Shown piece by piece: positions 41,801 through 51,048 of a stretch of 64,000 bases of DNA. The stretch's first letter is position 1, and each line of letters opens with the position of its first letter. Source of the DNA: Gnetum montanum (lineage: Eukaryota; Streptophyta; Gnetopsida; Gnetales; Gnetaceae); the NCBI GenBank assembly GCA_015680685.1, contig MNCI01014292.1, positions 229,281 through 293,280 of the forward strand, given 5' to 3'. Under the pieces are notes generated by a model. It was not told the origin of the DNA. It saw nothing but the letters and a program-made list of their open reading frames with translations, and made no database searches. The translations under genes were made by a program, and so were the position numbers.

Positions 41801-43390
41801 TATCGTTGATATTTTTTTGGCTTGATTTTTAAAGCAGTAAGGAAGAAAGCTTTAGAGACGATCACGAAGGAGGAGGAAACCAATACGGAGAAAAACAACG
41901 AGGAAGAACACACAGAGAAGAGCCAAGGTGGAGGGACGGAGGAGTTAAGGGAGAAAACCATAGAAACTGAGCTGTTGGACGACCAAGGTAATGTCGATCA
42001 AATGATCCGTAGGTTTCTTTAGGGAGATTTGGATTTAGGCGCTCCCTTAGGGGGTGATGAAGGGCATGGTACGTTTTTTCCTTTTATCCTGTTTTGATTT
42101 CTTTTGTCAGTTGTCATTTTTGTGGTATTATTATTTTTGTTATGTTTTTTGTGTTTTTATCTTATCCAGATGAAGGTAGCGAGACCAGAACGGTGCGTTT
42201 GGAAGTACCGATGAAGATGGTTCCCCCGGAGAGGACCACTGAGGTTAGTTCATCGCGTACCCGTGAGCCATTTACTTGGTTTGAAATGCCAAGCAAAATG
42301 GATTTTGTGGCTGGACTCGTGGAAGAAGTCGCTGGATGGATCTAGGAGGCCCACCTTGACATAGGTATAAGCTATTCGAAGGTTTGGAGTTTCACATCTT
42401 ATTTATATTGTCTTAACATTTTTATTTTTCACGTGGATAGGAGCTAAATTGAGATGGGATCCCTCTGAGAGCGTCAGCATAGAAAGTTTAACCGCACTTT
42501 CCCCAGAAGTGGAACAAGTGCCAAGGCCTATTTATGATGGAGTTGCGGAAGGCTTTGTGCACAATGCTAAATTGTTATGGACCTATAGGCGTTCCATTGA
42601 GCAGTTGTGGCTACAAATTCAGGCAAAAGAAAAGGAAGTCTCTGAGTTGTCAGCGGAGCGTGACGATCTGAAGGCCCGGTACAAGTTCGCCGATGCTAGG
42701 CTAAGCAGTGATCGCTCTTGGTGAATGTCCGAGGTCACGTATACAAGATATTGGAATTTGTTGAATCGTCATGCATCGCTGACTCGGAGAATGGCGGAGC
42801 GCAAAGCCCAAATTGATCTCCTGAACCTTAAATGTCAGGATTGGAAAGCTTTTGCTTCCAAGGTTTGTAAGTGGGGTCAGGACGAGAAGAATCAAAAACA
42901 TTACTACAAGAAGTCGCTAAAAGAGGTGTCCATTGAAAAGCGGCAACTCGAGATGTTTGTGGAGGGTTTGGGTTTGCGTTCCGCTTTCGATACTTTTGGT
43001 CAGAACACAACTGTGGAAATGTAGTCGCCTACAAGGGTGATCACAACTGCTTCTGGGGAAGTGTCAGTTGGCGAATTTCCTCTGAAACGTCCTACTTGGT
43101 CAGCTGTCGACAAAGGGAAAACTTTGGCAGATGTTGATTTAGGCCTGGACGGGACAGACTGGGCCAGCATTTTAGAGGAAGAAATCCTTCGTCGGCTGGA
43201 GTTTGTTTTGTTTTTATGAAGTTAATTTATTAGATAACGTTTAACATTTTGACATTCGCTTGTTCTTATGTTGGTTGGTTGTTCTTAGGATGAAGGTGGT
43301 GATGATGCCCAAGAGGCTGGCCCCAGTGGAGCAGGGGCCCTTGACATTGGTGGATCTAGAGAGGACGACCCTCCCGCCTCGGATGTTTAG
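38860..43390 (+). pseudogene. Antisense accessory gene of element B: FCP1-like domain, accessory domain and coiled coil in eight inferred exons
   Basis: Exons: 39004-39134, about 39738-40261, 40337-40599, 40689-41728, 41838-42068, 42170-42364, 42441-43198 and 43289-43390 (TAG), about 1,080 codons. Introns start GTAGGC, GTAGGA, GTAAAT, GTAAGC, GTACGT and GTATAA and end TTCAG, TTACAG, TTATAG, AGCAG, TCCAG and GATAG. All joins from exon 2 onward keep the frame: phases 2, 1, 1, 1, 1, and 0 if a lost donor before 43199 is allowed. Exon 1 starts 'MGKGKEVEGQGRKGPEL'. Exons 2-3 carry an FCP1-like part ('GIWFRGGACGFLSFLLDNF', 'NNMLFI', 'NPPGRVYRV'). Exon 4 holds the accessory domain ('IKGVKVVFHLSLEFFSNLFG'). 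Exon 7 is a coiled coil (about 42540-43000). The acidic C-terminus ends 'PPASDV'. Stops near 39990 and 40073, a frameshift near 41170 and later stops disable it. Confidence 0.85.
39135..39737 (+). other. First intron of the antisense gene in element B, full of GCGTATACGC palindromes
   Basis: Donor CACAG|GTAGGC, likely acceptor TTTTTCAG (39737). Perfect palindromes at 39230, 39412 and 39603 and more than ten one- or two-base variants. The frame after the proposed acceptor is off by one and meets a stop, so the exact acceptor, or a small frameshift, is unresolved here, unlike the other introns. Confidence 0.55.
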
Positions 43391-44084
43391 TGTTTTAATT
43401 TTTAAGTTTTTGATGTTTTGTCTTTCACTCAGATTTATGCGGGAAATGTGACTTGAAAATTCTGAAACAGATGAAAATGGTTGAAACCTGTAATTGTACA
43501 ATGTTGTATGTAAGAAGTTTTTTGTTGATTTTTGGATTTAATTGTAAACATGACACAACAATGTAAAATTTTTCGGCTTATTTTGAGTTTGATCGCACAC
43601 ACGACACAATAATGTAAAATGTTTTTTTGAGTTTTACCTCTTTATTTCAAGCGTAATGTACCGAAGTAACCATAAATGATGCGTGAAAAGGAGAACAAAG
43701 TATGCACTAGTTTAAAGCCATTTCGGGCCTCTGAGCATAGTTTAAGGCCATTTCGGGCCTCATTGTAAACGAGCAATATTTTGGGTAGAGTGGATACGTT
43801 TCCTGGTGGACCAACCATCTCTGATCGTGGCTAATTTTATGTCATTGTGGACATGATAGTTTAACGTATTTCTGGACGAGTGTTGTTTAATTTTAATCTT
43901 TTTTTTGTTTATATATTTTTTTTTGTTTTGGGTTTTGTCGTAGTTTTAGTGTCATTTCAGACGTATTATAGTTTAACGTCATTTCGGACTTCATGTAGTT
44001 TAACGTCTTTTTGGACGAGGAATGTTGATCTTATTTTAATTATTTTCTTATTCTTTTTATGTTTATGTCCTGAGATTTATTTAC
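43391..44084. repeat. Boundary region between antisense gene and protease in element B
   Basis: No gene. Boundary words: AGTTTAAAGCCATTTCGGGC (about 43710), AGTTTAAGGCCATTTCGGGC (43739), AGTTTAACGTATTTCTGGAC (43857), AGTTTAACGTCATTTCGGAC (43970) and AGTTTAACGTCTTTTTGGAC (43998), within T-rich DNA. The 3' end of the antisense transcript probably lies in 43400-43650. A possible sense splice donor CTA|GTAAAT (minus) lies at 44085/44084. Confidence 0.7.
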
Positions 44085-45019
44085 TAGTATAATTTTGTAC
44101 TCGGCGTCCCCTTTGTTGATCATGTTGAATGGTAATTCAGCCCAAGGGACGTCTGATGGAATGGCTTCTATGTCAATGTTTTCAAGTGTCTTAGTGCCTA
44201 TCATGCTTTATGTATTTTTTTCTGTATGAGGAGGTGTGCGTACAGCGTCCGACGTAGGCGTTTCGATTTTAGGAGGCTTTTGTCCCGTGTTCGAAGGCTT
44301 ACTCCTTACCGGTGGTTGCGGATTCTTATCGTTTTGGCTAGGCTTTTCGATCTCGACTTCCGAGCCCTGATCTATGTCCATATGCGATGAAATGATAGGG
44401 GTAGCTGCCTCCCCGTGTATGATGACCTCACCGCCCTCATAAGATAAGTGAATTTCTTAGTGTATGGGGGAGGAGACAGCTCTAAGTTGGGCCAACCAGG
44501 GTCTCCCTAATATTAGGTTGAACCCTGGCATCTCATCGACCACTAGGAAGTTGGCAGATGTAGGGAACTGGTCCCCCACTATGAAATCTAAGGTTATTGT
44601 CCCTTTTACCATTACGCGTGACCCACTGAATGATTTTAAACAATTAGTTGTGGTCGACTTAATTGACTCAGTAAGCCCCAGTTGTTCAACGATGGGGTAA
44701 GGTACAACATTGGTTGCGGCTCTATCATCTACGTGGACCCTATGTATTTTGAACTAGTTCACGCGTATTGTTATGAACATGGGGGCTGTTGTTATTTCTC
44801 CCATTTTCTTGTCCACTTTGATGTTGTCTTCATGAAAGCTTATGGGTTTAAGAGTAGTCCCGTGAGGCGAGTGCATCACCGCATGAATAGACGGTTCATT
44901 TGGGGGCAAATCCTCACTTACTGGGATTGATGTCAACATACGTACTAAAGCTTCCCGATGTGTTTGGAACGTTAAAACCAAGTCGTACAAGCTTAGTGAA
45001 GTATTTTTCTATTTTAGTG
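44085..45019 (-). pseudogene. Aspartic protease of element B
   Basis: Minus strand, one frame with stops. 'VHVDDRAATNVVPYPIVEQLG' contains the active-site region (written here by its key words VDDRAATNVV and IVEQLG), and 'NLILGRPWL' is the typical second half of a retroviral-type protease. The usual Asp-Ser/Thr-Gly triad reads Asp-Asp-Arg, so the conserved Gly is lost. The frame runs on past 44400 through a Pro/Ser-rich tail to about 44085, then hits the boundary repeats. In related elements RT follows protease directly. Confidence 0.75.
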
Positions 45020-45746
45020 CTTGGGTAACTTATGTGAGGGCCGTTGCAAAATCTCTACTGCTAGGGATGTCTTTATCAGCAGTGACTGGGTCCATTGGAC
45101 CCAACAGTTTTATTTCTCGTTCTGCTGGTTTGTCATTCTTGCTCGGAATTGTCGTTTTATGCGGTTCTTGTGTTTTGGATGATTCACCTTCACTGTCCAT
45201 GTTAGGTCGGTCGTTGGATGAAGACATGGGCATGGAGTTAAGGGGAGTGGGCTTGGGTGGCCCCATAGCTAGCCGTTGGCGTTCCTTCTCCACACGCTCA
45301 CATGTAAGCCTGTTTGCCAGGCGTTCTCACATATTGCGTGGGGGTGGAGTTGGCCTTAGAGCCTCGGGTTGCCCTGGGACCCTAACCACATATGGGGCTG
45401 GGCGGGGTTGCAGGTGGACGGTCGGATATGATGGGGCAGGAGGCTAACCAGGTATCCTGATGACGTACGGGGTCGGTTTTGGTGGAGGTTGGACCTCTGT
45501 TGTTGCAACGGCGGGTGGTACTCAGCTTACGAAAGGGGTAGGCCGAGCATGAGGGGTCGGTGCGTCCGCAGAATTGACCGGAGGGATACGCACCACGTAT
45601 GGTTTTTGACATGTCATGAGGTTGGATGTGGATATGGTAGAGGGGACACGGACGATGTATGGCCGCTGCGGGGCATGTGGTGGTTGATGTGCGGGTGTGG
45701 ACACAACGGGAGGAATCTGAACTACGAATGGCCTACTGGGTGTTTC
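45020..45746 (-). pseudogene. gag-protease linker of element B with a repeated PYVVRVP motif
   Basis: Minus strand. Six degenerate copies of a motif near [RKTA]P[YF][VI][VI][RQ][VI]P, such as 'RPFVVQIPP', 'RPYIVRVPS', 'KPYVVRIPP', 'TPYVIRIPG' and 'APYVVRVPG', every 20-30 residues. A basic and then acidic Ser-rich segment (45030-45293) follows toward protease. A carries two or three copies in its gag tail. Confidence 0.7.
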
Positions 45747-48111
45747 CTATTCATATTCGGGGTAGACGGTGTTGATGCGGGGTGTCTCGGAATCATTATC
45801 ACAATAGATTGTATTAATTACGTACAGTGCCTCTTTAGTGTTCAGGGGGTCTTTATACACCCCCATAGTTTGATTCTGTGGTTGGACGAGGTTAGCCCCA
45901 TCAAAAGTGATTTGGCCATCATCGATCATCCGCTGAATGTCCTGCTTCAAGGTGAAATAGTAATCCGTGTCGTGCCCGTTGCGTTGATGGTAGTCACAGA
46001 AGCAATCCATTCTGAATCCTTTGGGCATGGGAGGCTCATCCGGCGTTGCTAAGCTTGGGTTCTGTACGAGTTGACAGAACCAGTCATGTCTTTGGATGGC
46101 CGCAGGGGATAACTGTTTGTGTTTCATCAACCCAGCTTTTAAGATTTGATCGAAGACCTGAGATGGCTTCATTGGCAGAGGCATGTATTGAGAGGGTTCT
46201 TTCCTCTTGAAGTTTCGCATACGGTTCGTTGGGTTCTGTTGTGGTGATGATTTTGGTGCGGTTGTGGGAGTTGGTTTATTGTAGTTAGCAGGGGCTACGG
46301 GTGGTTTGTTTTGTTGCTGCATCTCTGCTATTGCTGCTATGGTTGCCTTAGCCTTTTCTTTATCCTTTTTAGTGTGTTGATTTTTAAAGGCTAGATATGC
46401 AGGGTCGTGGCTGTTTTGGGCCGCTTCTTCTATGTTTTTAATTTGTGCAAATGCTTGATTAAGGTCACGCGCGTTAAGGTAATATAGCTTGGATTTAAAG
46501 AAATCATTCTCCTTTTAGAATAGTAAGCAGGTAGGTCTGGGAAATTGGCTCATACAGTTCGTTGAGAGCGGCGCTTCACCTCTGGATAAATTTCTGCACA
46601 GGTGCAAGCGGTGCTTGCTTGACCTGTATGAGGCTGTCCAGGGTGGCCTCGGGTTTCGAGTTGTACTTGAACTGAGTCACGAACTGGTGTAATAAGTCTT
46701 CCAAGGAGAAGATGGAATTCCTTGGCAGGGCCTGATACCAATCAAGTGCCCTCCCTGCGAGGGACATGGGGAACACTCGGAGAATGGAGTGGGGTCATGC
46801 CTGGAGCAGCACACATTCTAGCATAAATGTTATCAAGTGTGCATTGGGATCTATCTCCCCGTTGTATTTAGCTAGTGTTGGTAAGGGAACACCTTTGGGC
46901 AAGGTTAATGGTGGGACTGATGAGCTGATGGGGTCATCTTGGTAGAAATCCACTACCTTCAGTTCCCCATCGGCAGCTGTTTTGAGGCGTTTTACCTCGT
47001 CAGCCAATTCTTGCATCAATTTCTTGGCATCTGCCCAATCTTGGGCACTCGGTAACATGGCAGCTAGAGGTTGTGCTATATTATACTGGTTAGACTATTG
47101 GACGGTGGGTTAAAAGGCTGAAAGTTGTGCGACTGGGGGTTGCACTTGTGGCATGTGATAGGGGAAAGGCTGTGCTTGTTGTGGCGGCAGCTGTACTGGT
47201 GGAACGTTGGCTGGTTGCACCATATGGGGCGGGATATTGTAGTGAGAAGGTTGATGTTGCTGTGATTGAGTGCCCATCATTACTCGTTGTGCAACTACAT
47301 TTTGTGGAGGGACCCCTTGTTAGGTTACGATGGTAGAAGGGGCTGTATGCGTTTGAATATGCGGGATGTAGTGAGCGGATGTGGATGCCAGTATTACGTG
47401 TGGCATCCTTATCACTCGGGGTGGGAGTGTTGCTCCCACGTTATCGCGAGGGGGCGGTGCTTGTGACGATGGACCAATTGCTGCATCAGGGACGATGGCA
47501 AGAGGAAGCATGCTGAATTGCGAATCAGTTGGAGGTGGCACATGAGCAAATGAGGATTTGTGTGATGGAGACATTTGTGTGTGAGTTAATCTGAGGGATT
47601 GGATGGGTAGGATCTCCCCTATACCAGGGTGAAAAATGGGGTTAACCTGTGCTTGCGGGCTCAGAGTATGGTAAGAATCCTCTTGTTCAGATTGAGCGAC
47701 GAAGTCGTCCTCTTCCTCTAGTTGGGATTCTAGTGCAGGCTGATCCAAAGAATGTCTTCTTTGCAAGAAGAGTTGTGTGACAAGCTCCAAATACTGCTCT
47801 GGAACATGGATGACGTCATATGGTGAGGGGATGAACTCGCATCCCCCTCTGTAAAAGAGTTCGAACTGCCTCTTTACCTCCAGTTCGGCTTGGTCTACAG
47901 CTAGGCCTGCTTGTATCTTGATGCATATAAAGTTATCCTAGTCCTGAGTTATGATGTCTGAGGCCGGGTCTCTCCCTTGCAACCTTAGGGACCGACAGGG
48001 CCCCGAGGTGGGTTGTAATCCTGGGTGTTGCATGGTAGGCTGTTGGACCGCCATGGTGTCCACGACGTCAGTTACTTGAGCTGTTGCAGCGTTGGTGGTC
48101 ACGAGGTTCAT
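45747..48111 (-). pseudogene. gag of element B
   Basis: Minus strand, start 'MNLVTTNAATAQV' at 48111. The N-terminal region has 'NFICIKIQAGLAVDQAELEVKRQ' (key words CIKIQAGLA), then a Pro/Gln-rich linker. The capsid core (46560-47050) has 'YNGEIDPNAHLITF', 'RALDWYQALPRNSIFS' and 'FVTQFKYNSKPEATLDSL'. The nucleocapsid-like 'CDYHQRNGHDTDYY' has lost its last Cys compared with A. In-frame TAG/TGA codons and a frame change near 46515 break it. Confidence 0.83.
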
Positions 48112-48759
48112 AATGAATTGTTGAGGGTATGATACGGGGTAGAGGAGAGAAATTAGTATACTTGGTACAGCGTAGACTAAGGAACAAAGTGCAGCGTATA
48201 TGCTTCAACGTTTAGCGTAAAGCGTCAGCGTAGATAGCGTATACAGCGTAAGGGGTGGAGCGTATACGCTGGGCCACGTATATAGATCCGGCGTAAACTG
48301 AGTACAGCGTAAATAGAGTACAACATGAATAGGATAGAGTGTAAAATAGGGTCTGGTGTAAACAAAGTTCGACGTAAAACAAGACAGCGTAAACCAGGCT
48401 CAACGTAAAACTAGGCAAAGCGTAAACAGAATACAACGTAAATGATGCTCAGCGTAAAACAAGGGATAGCACAAATATCGAACAGCGTAGACGCTGGACA
48501 GTTCGCAGGATGAATTCAGGCTAGGTTGCGTAGACGCTGGGGTTTCTGTGGACAGTCCACGTGAAGTTGGCAGCGTATACGCTGAAAGACTTGCAAAGTT
48601 TGACACAAGGCAGCGAAAACGCCGAAGAGTGTAGACGCTGGTAAGCGTGCAGGCAATGTGTTTAGGCGAGGTTGGGGTTTTAGTAGAAAATGAGATGGTT
48701 GGTGGCGTATACGCTCAATAGCGTAGACGCTGAGAAGATTGTGAGCATGTTTTCTAGGA
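48112..48759 (-). repeat. Leader of element B with GCGTAAA tandem repeats and GCGTATACGC palindromes
   Basis: No gene. About 48285-48480 is a degenerate tandem array of 17-22 base units near CAGCGTAAACNRNRT. Perfect GCGTATACGC lies at 48260, 48573 and 48715. The ORFs across it are repeat artefacts. Confidence 0.75.
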
Positions 48760-48778
48760 GGCCCTCCTTCTAGCGCCA
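48760..48778 (-). other. Primer binding site of element B
   Basis: Minus strand TGGCGCTAGAAGGAGGGCC, identical to C, five bases inside the LTR end at 48784. Confidence 0.78.
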
Positions 48779-48783
48779 ATTTC

Positions 48784-49916
48784 TGTATCGCTTGAAATCA
48801 TCGGTCACTGGCTGGAAGGAAATAGAGACTGTGGGATTGCAGGGTGCACATAGAAGACACTGCCTTCGCTTGAGGGTGAGCTGGAATGCATGAAGGCAAA
48901 GTACCTTGGGTAGTCCGCACGCGAATCAAACAAGGATTTACCCGCACGTATGCCGAAGTGCTATACGCTGGGTTATGCGTAAACAGCGTAGACGGGCGTA
49001 AACGAGAGCGTAAACAGCATAAAACAGATGCGAACGGAGCGTAAGCGTAGACGGGCGTAAACAGAATGCGTGGGCCAAGTTGACGTAAAACTATAAACAA
49101 TTTTACATAGCAAATGTAATGATGATATTACAGAATGAAAATACAGTGCACCGGTTTAACGTAGTTGTGGCGAAGCACAAGGAGGACGAAAAGCCCCGGC
49201 GGGTGCAGGGATGGCTCGGTGGGTTTGCGCGGTAGGCGGAGCGTAGAGACTGCACGACGTACAAGGCTTTCCAGCATAAATGTCTCTGGTGTGCTCTCGG
49301 ATTTTTTTGCCGACCTCCTGGTGAAGTGGAAAAGTGGGGCTTTTATACCGGTTGTTACGCTAGACTTGGGTTGGGAGACATGTGGTGCGTTGACCGGGTG
49401 CATACAATTTATAAATATACAACATATTACATCTGCCGGGCGTATACGCGGGGCGTATACGCTACATCAGGCCAGCATACATGCTGGGTGTATACGCTAG
49501 ACGTGCTGGGCATGTGAACTTGGGTGGAGATAGGCGCATACGCCAGGCGTATACACTGATGGCTGTTGACTTGCTTCAATTCTTGCTCTTCGGTGTTGTC
49601 TCCATTCTGTCATTGAGACTTCATCGTCGAGCATGTGCATCGGTGGTGCCGAGCGTACAGACGAGGCGTGTACATTGTGCACGTAAGTCGGATGTCTGCT
49701 AGGCATATACGTTGGGCGTATACGCTGGGGATGTCGGGCATATACACTGGGCGTATACGTTGGGCGTATACGCTGATACTGAAGTTAGAAAAAAGTAAGT
49801 CCTTTGATTCCAGAAGTTGCAATGTGCGTCGCCAAATGTAGCCGTGGCCGTTTGTGGGTCCCAGGGACCCGTTTCTTGCTGAGGAAGTACCAAGCTCGAA
49901 ATTTTGTGGTGTTTCA
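48784..49916 (-). repeat. 5' LTR of element B (1133 bp)
   Basis: Starts TGTATC, ends GTGTTTCA, next to TSD ATGGT. Collinear with 32177-33369. Palindromes GCGTATACGC at 49440 and 49453 and many variants to 49770. Confidence 0.92.
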
Positions 49917-49921
49917 ATGGT

Positions 49922-49982
49922 GACATCTATCTTTAACGAGTTCATGGTCAAAGCAAAGACCTGTTCAGTTCAAAAGGACTTG
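49922..49982 (+). pseudogene. ORF3 of element D, 61-base piece between B and E
   Basis: Aligns to E ORF3 at about 60900-60975 (for example ATCTTTAACGAGTTC versus ATCTTTGAAAAGTTC, and AGGACTTG versus AGTACTTG). This identifies both insertions as lying in the same D gene. Confidence 0.75.
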
Positions 49983-50884
49983 TGATGAAGTAATCATCAG
50001 TCAATGCATTGACTAGGCCACGTATATGGAGCCCCATATACGTGGTCGTGTTGACACAACCCTATCGACACATCTGTCTATGTGTTTACGTGGCTTTGTT
50101 TATGCAGAGTTTGTTCTAGCTATAAATAAGTGTGCTTTCACCACACTTAGGGATTTTTTAAGTAGTTGTAGCTAGACTCTTGTAGTTTGTTCCTGCAAGA
50201 GTTAGAATATTTTCCAAGTGCCCGTAGCAGGTGTGTGAAAGGTGTTTGAGTCTTTATTCGAGTGCTAATGTACCTGAGCCCATTGGTGTAACCGACAATA
50301 AAGATGAGCTTGTTAAGCATTCCTTGCAACATTTGGATTTAATCATTTAAGCATTTAAATAGTTTAATATTTCCACGCTTTTATAATTCCTTAAGTTTTC
50401 ATTATTATCATTTTATCGTTATTTCCCTTTTTATATTTGGTAAAAACCATAATTACGACCGTCTTGAACCTAAAACCAACACTTGGCAACCCAGTGACAC
50501 TTAACGTTTGGTAACCCAGCAGTGGTTAGGGGATGCTCAATATGTATACAGAAGATGGGATCAGTTGCTTATGCTAGTTAGAGTTAGGAGATAGAATAGA
50601 ATAGAACAATTAGAGATTAGACAACATTCCATTTCTTACATTTCAAGAATTATATTTTAGAAGATAAAGAGAAAAGAAATAAAAATAATTTTCCTCAATC
50701 TCAGTTAACCATTGCATCAAAACACCACAAGTGAGGTTGGGAAGACAACAATCATTCTAACATAAGGTTTTGTTGGTTAGAGTTTGATGTATGCAAGTGC
50801 TTATAGTCTACGAAATTTGACCAAGTCACGTGTGAATGCCCGTGATTCACATGGTTGGACGTAGGGGTACATCGCCGCTCATCA
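49983..50884 (+). repeat. 5' LTR of element E (902 bp)
   Basis: TGATGAAG to CTCATCA, followed by a primer binding site. Differences from the 3' copy (62213-63105) are frequent and mostly transitions. Confidence 0.92.
50121..50128 (+). promoter_or_regulatory. TATA box of the E 5' LTR
   Basis: TATAAATA, conserved in position in all four LTRs of the family. Just upstream are CGTATATGG/CATATACGTG inverted words. Confidence 0.65.
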
Positions 50885-50885
50885 T

Positions 50886-50903
50886 TGGAACTATTGCCGA
50901 GGA
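50886..50903 (+). other. Primer binding site of element E (degenerate)
   Basis: TGGAACTATTGCCGAGGA, one base after the LTR. The intact relative in D reads TGGTGCCATTGCTAGGG. The stretch 50904-51048 before gag holds no gene. Confidence 0.65.
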
Positions 50904-51048
50904 TTGTTAGTCCTACATGCACCATCTAACCTTAGCAAAATTATCATTCACTTCATGGGAACAGACCCATGATAGTAAAATCTTCGCATGTTAGGTGGTT
51001 TAAGTAAAGAGTAAGGTACACCAATTAGTGGATTATCTAACATCCAAA

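Larger units (their letters stand above)
32177..49916 (-). mobile_element. Element B: Tat-like Ty3/gypsy retrotransposon with an antisense gene between protease and RT (17.7 kb)
   Basis: Complete, with a perfect TSD ATGGT (32172-32176 and 49917-49921). Minus-strand order: 5' LTR, primer binding site, repeat leader, gag, linker, protease, boundary repeats, [plus-strand gene], boundary repeats, RT, RNase H, second RNase H, integrase, boundary repeats, 3' region, polypurine tract, 3' LTR. The RT reading frame is open for 646 codons, unusually well preserved here, so B is probably younger than its host D. It was inserted into the coiled-coil part of D ORF3. Confidence 0.92.

Noticed and set aside
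38265-44084. The antisense gene of B as an unrelated host gene into which, or from which, something simply inserted
   Set aside because: Element C has the same gene in the same interval with matching intron phases, and boundary repeats flank it on both sides. It looks like an inherited module of the element.
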